Notes under the pieces: generated by a model
What the model was told of the DNA's origin: nothing
What the model saw: only the letters and a program-made list of their open reading frames with translations
Database searches by the model: none
Source: an uncultured Muribaculaceae bacterium
GTDB taxonomy: Bacteria; Bacteroidota; Bacteroidia; Bacteroidales; Muribaculaceae
Direction of reading: 5' to 3'
Assembly: GCA_947176745.1 (NCBI GenBank)
Contig: CAMWRV010000021.1
Location: 1 to 42,718, forward strand
DNA length: 42,718 nt
Translations under genes and position numbers: made by a program
Shown: positions 19,446-27,522 of the stretch, piece by piece
Layout of the letters: each line of letters starts with the position of its first letter
How positions within the stretch are numbered: the stretch's first letter is position 1

Positions 19446-19480
19446 GGCGGGAGGGTTGTCTGCAATGGCATCCTCCCGCC
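19446..19480 (+). other. intercistronic GC-rich hairpin
   Basis: GGCGGGAGG (19446-19454) and CCTCCCGCC (19472-19480) form a perfect 9-bp stem over a 17-nt loop in the 80-bp gap before the last B12-locus gene. No T-run follows (AATTTCAC), so it is more likely an mRNA processing or stability element, or a weak attenuator, than a standard terminator. Confidence 0.6.
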
Positions 19481-19502
19481 AATTTCACTCAACACTACAA
19501 TC

Positions 19503-20876
19503 ATGAAAACAAAAATACTGCTGACGACAGCAATAGCGGCAGCCGCCTTTCAGACGGCATCCGCCGGCACTGACACCGACTATTCATCGGGCGTGTTTAT
19601 CGTCAACGAAGACTGGTACGGCCATCAGAACTCCACTGTCAACTACCTGCTGCCCGATGACCCTGACGGCGACTTCTGGCACTACCGTGTGATCCAGGCC
19701 GAAAACCCCGGACGCGAGCTGGGATGCACCAACCAGTACGGACAACTATGGCGCGGACGCCTCTACCTCATAGCCAAACAGGAAAAAGACCCCGGAGCCG
19801 ACATAACCGGAGGCCGAATCACAGTGGCAGACGCCGCCACAATGAAGATTCTTTTCCAGAGCGAACTGATCGACCCGTCGGGCAGGCAGTGCGATGGAAG
19901 AGGATTCGTCGGCATCGATGATCATAAAGGCTACATATCTACAAGCAACGGAATCTGGATCTTCGATCTCGACACCTATGAGGTCAAAGGCCAGATCGAG
20001 GGAACCGCCAACCCGAACGCGGGCGATGACAGACCGAACACCGACCCGACCGGTTCGCTATATCACGGGCAGTCAGGCTCGATGGTGCTTGCCGAAGGAA
20101 AAGTCTTCGCCGCTCACCAGCAGGCCGGACTTCTTATAATCGACACCGCGACCGACCGGCTCATAAAGACGATCCCGATGGATATCGTTCAGGAAAAAGC
20201 CGGCATAGGATCGGTGGTACGCGCAAAAGACGGCTCGCTCTGGCTGAGCGTTGCCCGCAACATTCAGGGCACCGGCACCACACTTCCTAACATGGTCAGG
20301 GTAGATCCGCGCACTTTCGAGACTGAAGTCATCGATATCGCAGAGGGAATGTATCCCCCCTCGAATTCGTGGTACGCCTGGACTCCCGACGCCTTCTGCG
20401 CATCGGCTGTCAACAACACTCTCTACTGGAAAGGGGGCTCGACAAGCTGGTTCACCGGCACCAAAATCTTTAGATTCGACGTCGACACACGCCGCATGGA
20501 AAAAATCATAGACCTCGACGAGGATGGCGAGAACTGGAAACTATACGGCTGCTCGATGCGAGTGCATCCGGTGACCGACGAGATATACATGTCGCTTTAT
20601 CATGAATTCAGCATCCCGACCTATGTCACACGACGCTACACAGCCGACGGCGTGAAGATTCGCGACTATGAAATGATCAGCAACTACTGGTTTCCCTCCA
20701 TCCCTCTTTTCGCTCAGGATCCCGACGCTCTCCCCTCTGGAGTACGAGCCGTGAGCGCTGACGACGATGGCGTAACCAGATACTACAACACCCAGGGTAT
20801 GGAGATTTCCGAACCGCAGCCCGGAGAAATCGTGATCGTGCGCCGCGGATCGAAAACCTTCAAAAAGGTGATGTAA
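19503..20876 (+). CDS. secreted BtuG-like (DUF5074) propeller protein with sorting tail
   Basis: The 457-residue protein starts at ATG 19503, giving a signal peptide ending QTASAG; no lipobox is present. The mature protein opens with GVFIVNEDWYGHQNSTVNYL, comparable to FYLVNEGNMGSNKCTLDYF of BtuG, and continues as a propeller (IFDLDTYEVKGQ, LIIDTATDRLIKTI, SLWLSVARNIQG, IFRFDVDTRRMEKI). It ends YYNTQGMEIS ... VIVRRGSKTFKKVM, a sorting-like tail. It is closest in pattern to the propeller of the protein at 12156. It is the last gene before an AT-rich spacer, with no promoter found ahead of it, and so probably ends the riboswitch operon. Cobamide binding is inference. Confidence 0.75.
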   Translation: MKTKILLTTAIAAAAFQTASAGTDTDYSSGVFIVNEDWYGHQNSTVNYLLPDDPDGDFWHYRVIQAENPGRELGCTNQYGQLWRGRLYLIAKQEKDPGADITGGRITVADAATMKILFQSELIDPSGRQCDGRGFVGIDDHKGYISTSNGIWIFDLDTYEVKGQIEGTANPNAGDDRPNTDPTGSLYHGQSGSMVLAEGKVFAAHQQAGLLIIDTATDRLIKTIPMDIVQEKAGIGSVVRAKDGSLWLSVARNIQGTGTTLPNMVRVDPRTFETEVIDIAEGMYPPSNSWYAWTPDAFCASAVNNTLYWKGGSTSWFTGTKIFRFDVDTRRMEKIIDLDEDGENWKLYGCSMRVHPVTDEIYMSLYHEFSIPTYVTRRYTADGVKIRDYEMISNYWFPSIPLFAQDPDALPSGVRAVSADDDGVTRYYNTQGMEISEPQPGEIVIVRRGSKTFKKVM

Positions 20877-21171
20877 ACATTCACAACAAACAACGGCTGT
20901 TCATATTCTGTCATTTTGTCAAAATCGCTTCTACATTCACATTAAGAATATGTTTTAAATTTGGCAAAATGATAAAAATCAGCATTTTAACATATGTTTA
21001 AGGATAAAATTCTCACATAGTTTTCCAAAAATATCAAAAAGATTATACTTTATTGCACAAAAAGTATCAAAATATGCAAAGTTTATCGAACTGTCTGTAG
21101 TTCATAAGTTAATTAATCATAATGCCATATATTTTCTTTGAAAATTATTTTTTTGTTAAAGGAATTTTATA
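20877..21171. other. AT-rich intergenic stretch without gene
   Basis: This spacer after the B12 locus is much richer in A and T than the genes around it. I see no convincing open reading frame, no intrinsic terminator for the B12 operon and no repeat of note. The small RNA promoter begins at its right end. Confidence 0.6.
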
Positions 21172-21179
21172 TAACTTTG
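21172..21179 (+). promoter_or_regulatory. -7 element of a small RNA promoter
   Basis: TAACTTTG at 21172-21179 is a perfect TAnnTTTG. A TTTG at 21152-21155 lies 16 bp upstream, shorter than the usual 19-21, so the -33 box is uncertain. The predicted start is near 21186. Confidence 0.6.
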
Positions 21180-21185
21180 CAACGT

Positions 21186-21253
21186 GTTTTTCATGGTATT
21201 AGATTTAAGGTTAGAGGATTAGTTGTCGTGAGACAATTAATCTTTTCTTTTTT
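21186..21253 (+). ncRNA. probable small RNA of about 65 nt
   Basis: A -7 element, a leader of about 27 nt containing ATTAGATTTAAGGTTA, and a strong intrinsic terminator follow one another with no room for a gene. From memory, very similar leader and hairpin strings (ATTAGATTTAAGG ... TTGTCGTGAGACAA) stand after promoters in other Bacteroidales, which suggests a conserved small RNA; I cannot name the class with certainty. The next gene downstream is on the opposite strand, so it is not that gene's leader. Confidence 0.55.
21213..21253 (+). terminator. intrinsic terminator of the small RNA
   Basis: GATTAGTTGTC (21217-21227) pairs with GACAATTAATC (21232-21242) with one G-T pair around a GTGA loop. 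G-T and A-T pairs extend the stem outward to 21213/21246. The right side runs into TTTTCTTTTTT. Confidence 0.8.
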
Positions 21254-21404
21254 ATTAATATCCAGCAACTTAGCCAATATCTACCGACTAATCCCGGAGA
21301 GCGTACCTCTTTCCTCCGCACCCCTTTGATAATAAAAAGCGGGTACATTGCAGCCTACATCTCGCGCCCATACAGACAGAATACAAGACTGCAACCTAAA
21401 AAAG

Positions 21405-22085
21405 TTACCAACCCCTCGGACTGACCACACTTATCACTTTCCATATCTCGGCCACCATTTCGCGAGGCAGAGTCTCGTCACCCACTTCCGGATTATAGGA
21501 ATGAGCCAGCAGATACTTCTGCGGATCCTCTTCATACCTTACGATATTTTTTGTCATTCTCCGGCCATCATTGAGAATTATCACAAAATCATTGCCGTAA
21601 CCGAGATATTCCCTCCACATACCCACACGCCTGATATGAAGTATCGAACCGGCCGGAATTACGGGAGCCATCGAATCGCCATACTGGCAGACAGCGACAT
21701 CTCCTTTCTCGCAATTCATGAATGGCACCGAGACTCCCGACTTTTCCCATGAATCCACAGACTCTGCGCCAACCACAATACGTCCGATCGACTTGATGTC
21801 AACAAGCGGCACTGAATCGACCGACGAGAGCGACTCCGCTACCACTTCGCGCACGGGCGCAGACTCATCCTTCAGCATGACTCCGGCTCCGGTAAGAAGC
21901 CATGCCATGTCAATATTCAAGTATTTTTCTTGAATACGCCTCGCGAGTTCTTTAGAAATACCACATCTACCCGCTTTTATATCATAAAACACTTGAGGAC
22001 TTGTAAGACCTATATCTTTGGAAAACTTGTTTGCAGAAACGCCAAGATAGTCCAAAAGTTGTTTAATTCTTTCAAAATCAGACAT
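21405..22085 (-). CDS. HTH (XRE)-S24 peptidase-like transcriptional regulator
   Basis: The 226-residue protein has an N-terminal helix-turn-helix (about 1-62; LGVSANKFSKDIGLTSPQVFYDIKAG) and a C-terminal LexA/CI-like S24 domain. The catalytic-type serine lies in YGDSMAPVIPAG and a matching lysine in RRMTKNIVR. No Ala-Gly cleavage dipeptide is seen 25-45 residues before the serine (the region reads IVVGAESV), so self-cleavage is doubtful. Such proteins act as phage-type or stress-responsive repressors. No phage genes are nearby. It is divergent from the 1049-residue surface lipoprotein, whose promoter overlaps an inverted repeat, making that gene a candidate target. Its own promoter was not clearly found. 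Confidence 0.82.
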   Translation of the reverse strand: MSDFERIKQLLDYLGVSANKFSKDIGLTSPQVFYDIKAGRCGISKELARRIQEKYLNIDMAWLLTGAGVMLKDESAPVREVVAESLSSVDSVPLVDIKSIGRIVVGAESVDSWEKSGVSVPFMNCEKGDVAVCQYGDSMAPVIPAGSILHIRRVGMWREYLGYGNDFVIILNDGRRMTKNIVRYEEDPQKYLLAHSYNPEVGDETLPREMVAEIWKVISVVSPRGW

Positions 22086-22122
22086 ATCACTTCTATATCT
22101 AAAAATAATTAAAGATTTTCTC

Positions 22123-22143
22123 TTGAATTATTTGGAAATTCAA
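22123..22143. promoter_or_regulatory. candidate operator between the S24 regulator and the lipoprotein gene
   Basis: TTGAATT (22123-22129) and AATTCAA (22137-22143) form a perfect inverted repeat with a 7-bp spacer. It covers the -33 element of the rightward promoter and lies 38 bp upstream of the regulator's start, as expected for repressor binding. Binding is inference. Confidence 0.45.
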
Positions 22144-22162
22144 TAATAACACATTAACTTTG
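22131..22162 (+). promoter_or_regulatory. promoter reading toward the coiled-coil lipoprotein gene
   Basis: TTTG at 22131-22134 and TAACTTTG at 22155-22162 are separated by exactly 20 bp. Transcription would start near 22169, about 470 nt before the next rightward ATG. Confidence 0.75.
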
Positions 22163-22636
22163 CAGTCAAATCATAGTATCCCTTACCCCGGATGCTGTGA
22201 GCGAAACAACAACAGCCAACCGACACGAGTCTCAAAACGCAATGCAATGGTACAAGGCAGAACATCATCCCCACGGCAGCCACGCGCACGGACATATTCC
22301 GCAGCGGGCCACGTGCGTGCATTAAGACACTATGGATCAGACACCCCTTCACTCCATCACAAAACTCCGGCCGAGACTTCTGCGGATGCAGCCGTATTAT
22401 CGGAAAGTGGCATGAATACTCAGCACCGTTCCGCGCGAAGACAGGGACAGAGCACCTACAAAATTACTAATTTTTTACCAGATTTCAGTATACAACTTGA
22501 ACATCACGAATAAAAAATCATAATCAATAATTTTACAGTACCGATACAAGTCAGTCCAGAAAGTCCGGATCAGACTCCGGATCAGACGGAAAGAAAACGA
22601 ACATACAATATATTAACCATTTAATAAGAACAATCT
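22163..22636 (+). other. long 5' leader region of the lipoprotein gene, no convincing gene
   Basis: Between the promoter and the ATG at 22637 there are about 470 nt. The only rightward reading frame (22160-22513) would start at a TTG inside the -7 element and has a low-complexity composition not resembling a protein, so it is rejected. The first 300 nt are GC-richer and the last 120 nt are AT-rich. I recognise no riboswitch core. A 12-bp tandem repeat lies near its 3' end. Confidence 0.55.
22564..22587 (+). repeat. 12-bp perfect tandem repeat in the leader
   Basis: TCCGGATCAGAC occurs twice in a row. Each copy contains the palindrome TCCGGA, so the two copies can also pair as a small hairpin. 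A single GTCCGGATCAAACCG occurs in the leader before the protease gene, near 35503-35517. Confidence 0.85.
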
Positions 22637-25600
22637 ATGAAGAAAACCTTAGTAAAGGTTTCGCTGCTCTCAATGATGCTCTCATTGATGCCCGTTGCAA
22701 TGACTTCTTGCAAGGACTATGATGACGACATCACAGAAATCAACGGAACCACAGGTGAGTTGAGTTCCCAGATAGCAGCGGCGCAGGCTGCGATCGAGGC
22801 CAACAAGGAGTCAGCCAAAGCCGCTCATGACGCAGCTGAGGCAGCCATGCAGGCGGCAAAAGATGCAGAGGCAAAAGGGGATCAGGCTGAAGCCGACGCC
22901 CAGAAAGCCATGGCCATGGCCAAGGCAGCGGAGGAAGCCGCCGCCAATGCCAAGGCTGAGGCTCTTGCTGAAATTGCCGCACAGGTGAAGATCCTCAACG
23001 ACAAGATCGGCTCGAACGCCGACGCCATTCAGGCCAACAAGGATGCAATCGCCGCCCTTGTCGGACGCATCGAAGGTGTCGAGAAGGGTCTCGCAGCAAT
23101 AGATATCGACGGGCTCAATGAAAGCATCAAGGAACTCAACACCGCTCTTGAGGCTGTAAACGTGCAGCTCGCCGCTCTCGCAGGCTACGAGTCCCGCCTC
23201 AACGAGCTTGAGTCGCAGTACAGCGGCCTCAAGTCGGAAGTAGCCGAGATGAAGGAGAAGATCGAGAGCATGCGCTCTGATCTGGCCGACGCTCAGGACG
23301 ACATTGTCGAGCTCTTCGCAAAAGTATCAAGCCTCGGCGGTGACATCACAGAACTCCGCAACCTGCTCAACACTCTTTCAGGACGCGTTGACGGAATCGA
23401 CGGCTCTATCACCGCCATCAACGGCAATATATCGGAGATTCTCGCAAAGATAGCCGACATCGTGGCCGATGTGGAATACAACAAGAACGCCATAGCAGAG
23501 AACACACGCCTCATCGGCCAGCTCCGCGCGGATCTCAACGAACTGAGCGAGAAGATCTCGACCGAGGTGCAGAACGGCATCAACACCATTGCCGGCGTGA
23601 TCAGCGCACGCCTCACATCGGTGACTCTCATGCCCGATCTCTATGTTGACGGCATTCCGACAATCGAGTTCAAGTCAGCTCAGTACAACGCTCTCAAATG
23701 GCAGAACGGAAACTGGGTTGAAAGCTCCGACATATACCGTGTGTCGAACAACGAGACCGAAGTGGAGTACCGCCTCAATCCCGGAACCGTCGGCAACGAG
23801 GATATCAACATCAACAATCTCGCTTTCGTATCGCGCATAGCCACTACCCGCGCAGCCGAGGTTGACAACGATATCATCAACGTGGCTTCGGCCAATGTCG
23901 AGGCCAACGGCGTTCTCAAGATCAAGGTCGGCAAGAGCAACACCGCATCGCTCAACCTCAACGGCAACAAGATCTACACCGTTTCGCTCAAAGTGCCCAT
24001 CGCCGCCAAACACCTCTTCGACAAGGAAGGCGCGGCCAACGTTTACTCCGAGTACACCCGTCTGAGCGAGATATACTTCACTCCGAAGCTCCACAAGACA
24101 GCTGCAGTGGGCAACACCATCCCCGTCCACTTCAACGACTCGACCGAAATCTATCAGTCGGCAATGGGCAGTCTCGTTGCAGCCAAGGTGCAGTATAACA
24201 AGACTCTTGACCTCAACACTCTCGTTCAGGGTTGTGCGTTCACTGATCCCACCACACATGAGATCATGACGCTCGAGCAGATGAAGGGCTACGGTTTCGA
24301 GGTGTCTTACACTCTCGCCACCCGCGCATACACCACGACATCTGCCGACGGCGCCAACCAGCAGGAGTTCGCCAAGATCAGCGGCTCGACATTCACTCCG
24401 GGTTCTCCCTCGGGCAACAGCTTCGCCGCTGCCAACCAGGCAGCCATCGGCAAGCAGCCCATCGTGCATGTCTTCCTGACCGACACAAAGAACAAGCAGC
24501 TCGTAGACCAGCGTTATTTCAAGGTGCTCATCACCCGCGAGGATCCCACTCCTCTTAGCTACAGCATCACTCCTTCGAAGGAGCTTGAACTCGGCTGCGG
24601 CAACTACTCCTGGAACGTGACATGGGACGAGATGACGAAGCAGGTTCTTTCGCAGTTCCCCGACAACGGCATCTCGAAAGAGGACTTCTTCAACCGCTAC
24701 GGCGCTCACGCTTCTAACATCGAAGTCAAGGTTGACGGTGTCGTGAACTCCGCTCTCGCAGCCAACGTGACCGACAATGTGACTCTCGACAACACAGGCG
24801 CGTCGATCCCCGTGATGACATTCACGCTCGACAACACAGAGGTAGGCGCTCTCGCACAGGGCAAGTCGAAGACATACACCGTGACTCTGACTTACACTGA
24901 TCCTCAGGATCTCAATCCCGCAGTGTCGATCACATTCACTTGTGTTGTGACCAACAACATCAAGAGCCCGACACTCGGTGCTACCGACAAGACCAAATGG
25001 GTCAACGAGACTATGCTTCTCTACCCCATACCTTACGGTTCTGCCAACGCAAGTGCCAAGGCGGAATACTCGACCAACATCCTCGAAGGACGCACCAGCC
25101 CGCTCGTGAAGGGTCTTACTACCTGCGGCATGTGGGATCTCGGATTCGGAAGCACTTACAACGGCGCGACAATGACATATCCTTCAGGCTACTCGGGCTG
25201 GAAGACCTCAGCACAGGCATCAAGCCTCAGCGAGATCACTGTCAATATCACTCACGACAACAACGGCATCAGCCTCGTCGAGAACGAAGCCAAGCTGAAA
25301 CTTGATTGGAAAGCTGAGCTCAACGGTCTCTCTGTGAACACCGTGGCCTTCGGCAACAGCTACCTCCAGATCGTGAAGCCGCTCAACAACCCGACAATCG
25401 CACAGGGTGTCGAACTGACCGACCAGTCGTTCGCACAGACTGTCAACCTCAACGACAAGTTCCAGCTCTTCGACGCGTTCGAGAACCGTGTGGCCAACAC
25501 AAGCGGCATGGAGAAGAACCTCTGGGACTACTATGGAGTGACCAACGTGACATTCGCAGGCACAGCCGGCACTATCTATGTGACCGACGACACCAACGGA

Positions 25601-25786
25601 ACAAACCCGCGCTCGCTCGCCTCGCTCCACATGTCGGCCGATGTGAATGTATCCAACGTGCTTACCTACACCAACGAAGGCGCTCCTCTCCAGAACAGCT
25701 GCTATCTCCAGATCCCTGTCGAGATCAAGCACTACTGGGGCACTCTCAAAGGCAAGCTCTACATCCAGATCAAGCACAAACTCTAA
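22637..25786 (+). CDS. large surface lipoprotein with coiled-coil stalk
   Basis: The 1049-residue protein has a lipobox ending MTSC25 followed by KDYDDD, a strong surface-export signal. Residues about 38-120 are Ala/Glu/Lys-rich helix, and about 120-330 carry regular heptads (IDGSITAINGNISEILAKIADI), together forming a long coiled coil. The start resembles the DUF4988/PL29 N-terminal family by memory. The remaining 700 residues look like beta-rich domains of unknown type. No catalytic motif is recognised. A stalk plus distal domains suggests a fibre-like surface structure or adhesin. It has its own promoter with a long leader and two terminators after it, so it is a single-gene unit. An S24 regulator is divergent. 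Confidence 0.75.
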   Translation: MKKTLVKVSLLSMMLSLMPVAMTSCKDYDDDITEINGTTGELSSQIAAAQAAIEANKESAKAAHDAAEAAMQAAKDAEAKGDQAEADAQKAMAMAKAAEEAAANAKAEALAEIAAQVKILNDKIGSNADAIQANKDAIAALVGRIEGVEKGLAAIDIDGLNESIKELNTALEAVNVQLAALAGYESRLNELESQYSGLKSEVAEMKEKIESMRSDLADAQDDIVELFAKVSSLGGDITELRNLLNTLSGRVDGIDGSITAINGNISEILAKIADIVADVEYNKNAIAENTRLIGQLRADLNELSEKISTEVQNGINTIAGVISARLTSVTLMPDLYVDGIPTIEFKSAQYNALKWQNGNWVESSDIYRVSNNETEVEYRLNPGTVGNEDININNLAFVSRIATTRAAEVDNDIINVASANVEANGVLKIKVGKSNTASLNLNGNKIYTVSLKVPIAAKHLFDKEGAANVYSEYTRLSEIYFTPKLHKTAAVGNTIPVHFNDSTEIYQSAMGSLVAAKVQYNKTLDLNTLVQGCAFTDPTTHEIMTLEQMKGYGFEVSYTLATRAYTTTSADGANQQEFAKISGSTFTPGSPSGNSFAAANQAAIGKQPIVHVFLTDTKNKQLVDQRYFKVLITREDPTPLSYSITPSKELELGCGNYSWNVTWDEMTKQVLSQFPDNGISKEDFFNRYGAHASNIEVKVDGVVNSALAANVTDNVTLDNTGASIPVMTFTLDNTEVGALAQGKSKTYTVTLTYTDPQDLNPAVSITFTCVVTNNIKSPTLGATDKTKWVNETMLLYPIPYGSANASAKAEYSTNILEGRTSPLVKGLTTCGMWDLGFGSTYNGATMTYPSGYSGWKTSAQASSLSEITVNITHDNNGISLVENEAKLKLDWKAELNGLSVNTVAFGNSYLQIVKPLNNPTIAQGVELTDQSFAQTVNLNDKFQLFDAFENRVANTSGMEKNLWDYYGVTNVTFAGTAGTIYVTDDTNGTNPRSLASLHMSADVNVSNVLTYTNEGAPLQNSCYLQIPVEIKHYWGTLKGKLYIQIKHKL

Positions 25787-25889
25787 AGAATTCTTAGCAA
25801 TTGAAATTGCTTACAATTTCATTACAACTGCGTGAATCTGAAAGTGGAAAATCCCAAAATCTGTAGTTAACACAGGTATTCTACGTGAA

Positions 25890-25927
25890 GGAGCGGGGTT
25901 CCAGGGATGGAGTCCCGCTCCGCTTTT
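25890..25927 (+). terminator. intrinsic terminator after the lipoprotein gene
   Basis: GGAGCGGG (25890-25897) pairs with CCCGCTCC (25914-25921) and is followed by GCTTTTC. It lies about 100 bp after the stop codon. Confidence 0.65.
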
Positions 25928-25952
25928 CATCAATAAGTTTTTAAGTTGAGAG

Positions 25953-25988
25953 AAGGATTCCGGCGTGAGCCGGGGTCCTTTTATTTTG
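25953..25988 (+). terminator. second, stronger intrinsic terminator
   Basis: A 12-bp stem, AAGGATTCCGGC (25953-25964) with GCCGGGGTCCTT (25969-25980), with two G-T pairs, closes over a GTGA loop and runs into TTATTTTG. It separates the lipoprotein unit from the flippase promoter. Confidence 0.8.
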
Positions 25989-26031
25989 TCCTTTATTTAC
26001 GATTCAATCAGCCTTTTCAAAGGAAAATGCT

Positions 26032-26039
26032 TAACTTTG
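26032..26039 (+). promoter_or_regulatory. -7 element of the flippase gene promoter
   Basis: TAACTTTG is a perfect -7 match. No good -33 element is seen 19-21 bp upstream. The predicted transcription start (about 26046) is only a few bases before the ATG at 26049. Confidence 0.6.
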
Positions 26040-26048
26040 CAAAGTGTT

Positions 26049-27506
26049 ATGAAAGAGACGAGAAATGAAAACGGCTACAGGAGCATACTCCGGGGTACAT
26101 CGGTGTTCGGGGGCGTGCAGATCTTTCAGATCCTTGTCAATCTGGTCAGGGGGAAGTTTGTCGCCCTCTTTCTCGGTCCAGACGGCATGGGCGCGGCATC
26201 GATGTTCAATTCCGCTTCCAACACGCTGACACAGTTGTCGTCGCTCGGGCTCAATCTCGCGTTTGCCAAGGAGGCTGCCGCCGCAAGAGATGACGCATCC
26301 CGACTTGCCCGCGTCCGTCACGCCGCAGTCCTGCTTCTGCGCCTTACGGCTCTTCTCGGCGCGGTCGCATGCGCTGTGCTCGCTCCCACACTCAGCCGCA
26401 TCTCATTCGGTTCGGCTGATTACTCATGGCAGTTCATGCTTCTTTCGGCTGCCGTGTTCCTGACCGTCTCGGCCAACGGCAAGATGGCTCTTCTGCAGGG
26501 TCTCCACAAAATCCGGATTCTTTCAACCACGTCGCTTGCCGGCGCGGTCTCCGGCCTTGTGGCCGGCGTGCCTCTCTACTGGCTGTTCGGCACGCGTGGC
26601 ATTGTTCCGGCCATGATAGTTCTGGCAGCCACTTCATATGCGTTCTATTCGTTCGGCCTGCGCAAAGCCATACCCAAGAGAGGCAACCGCCTCCGCCTCA
26701 AAGAACATCTGCCGCTCATGCGCGGCATGCTGGCATCGGGAATCATTCTGCTCGCCGCCACCCTCATCAACACTCTCTGCACGTATCTGATCAACATATT
26801 CATCCGCACGCGCGGCGATCTGGCCGACGTCGGACTCTTCAACGCGGCCAACAGCATCACCCTGCAGTATGCCGGCGTGGTGTTCACCGCCATGGCCATG
26901 GACTATTTTCCACGCCTCACCGCTGCCGCCGGCGACAATTCAAGAATGCGTCTCGTCATCGACCGCCAGATGGAGATTGTGGCTCTGATAGCCGCTCCTC
27001 TGTCTATCCTGCTTGTAGGCACTGCTCCGCTTGTGATCAGACTCCTGCTGACCGCCGAATTCCTGCCTACAACCCCGCTCATGCGCTGGCTGGGCATCAG
27101 CATACTCCTGAAAGCAATAGCATATCCCTTGGGATACATCACTTTCGCCAAAGACAACCGGAGACTCTTTTTCTGGCTTGAGGCAGTGGCATGCAACGCC
27201 CTTTACCTCGGGCTGTCGATAGCGTTCTACAGTCGTTTCGGACTTATGGGACTCGGATATGCAGCCGTCACCGAGCAGGCTGCATGCGTATTGCTTTATC
27301 TTGCAGTCAACTATTTCACCTACGGATTTATGCCGAACCGCAAGGCCGTCACAGAGACCGTGACCGGCATTCTTTTCGGGGCTGCGGCCTTCTGCACAAC
27401 AATCATGACCGATAGCGCGCTCTCTTATTATCTGATCGCATGCGTGTTTCTGATTTGCGCGGCCAGATCTTTCATTGTGCTCAGAACCCGCATACGCGGC
27501 AACTGA
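26049..27506 (+). CDS. polysaccharide flippase, Wzx/MOP superfamily
   Basis: The 485-residue inner-membrane protein has about 12 hydrophobic segments. Its N-terminus (GYRSILRGTSVFGGVQIFQILVNLVRGKFVALFLGPDGMG) matches Wzx-type lipopolysaccharide/O-unit flippases, which move lipid-linked saccharides across the inner membrane. ATG 26049 is chosen because the family sequence begins there and the -7 element sits just upstream. It converges with a GNAT/FemAB-like gene 16 bp away and is not inside a glycan-synthesis cluster, although a GT2 gene lies about 6 kb downstream. The substrate (O-antigen, enterobacterial common antigen-like or other) cannot be read from the sequence. Confidence 0.85.
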   Translation: MKETRNENGYRSILRGTSVFGGVQIFQILVNLVRGKFVALFLGPDGMGAASMFNSASNTLTQLSSLGLNLAFAKEAAAARDDASRLARVRHAAVLLLRLTALLGAVACAVLAPTLSRISFGSADYSWQFMLLSAAVFLTVSANGKMALLQGLHKIRILSTTSLAGAVSGLVAGVPLYWLFGTRGIVPAMIVLAATSYAFYSFGLRKAIPKRGNRLRLKEHLPLMRGMLASGIILLAATLINTLCTYLINIFIRTRGDLADVGLFNAANSITLQYAGVVFTAMAMDYFPRLTAAAGDNSRMRLVIDRQMEIVALIAAPLSILLVGTAPLVIRLLLTAEFLPTTPLMRWLGISILLKAIAYPLGYITFAKDNRRLFFWLEAVACNALYLGLSIAFYSRFGLMGLGYAAVTEQAACVLLYLAVNYFTYGFMPNRKAVTETVTGILFGAAAFCTTIMTDSALSYYLIACVFLICAARSFIVLRTRIRGN

Positions 27507-27522
27507 TCACCTTCATGATTAC

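Noticed and set aside
21138-21329. 63-codon rightward frame over the small RNA
   Set aside because: It crosses the promoter and terminator of the RNA unit.
21915-21935. Inverted repeat ATTCAAG/CTTGAAT inside the S24 gene, same 7-7-7 layout as the candidate operator
   Set aside because: It encodes ordinary residues of the helix-turn-helix region and may be chance; too weak to call a second operator.
22160-22513. 117-codon rightward frame in the long leader
   Set aside because: It starts at a TTG inside a promoter element, is biased in composition and resembles no protein.
23675-24709. 344-codon leftward frame
   Set aside because: Shadow of the lipoprotein gene.
25965-26048. 5' extension of the flippase gene
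   Set aside because: It begins inside a terminator and precedes the promoter; family similarity starts at 26049.
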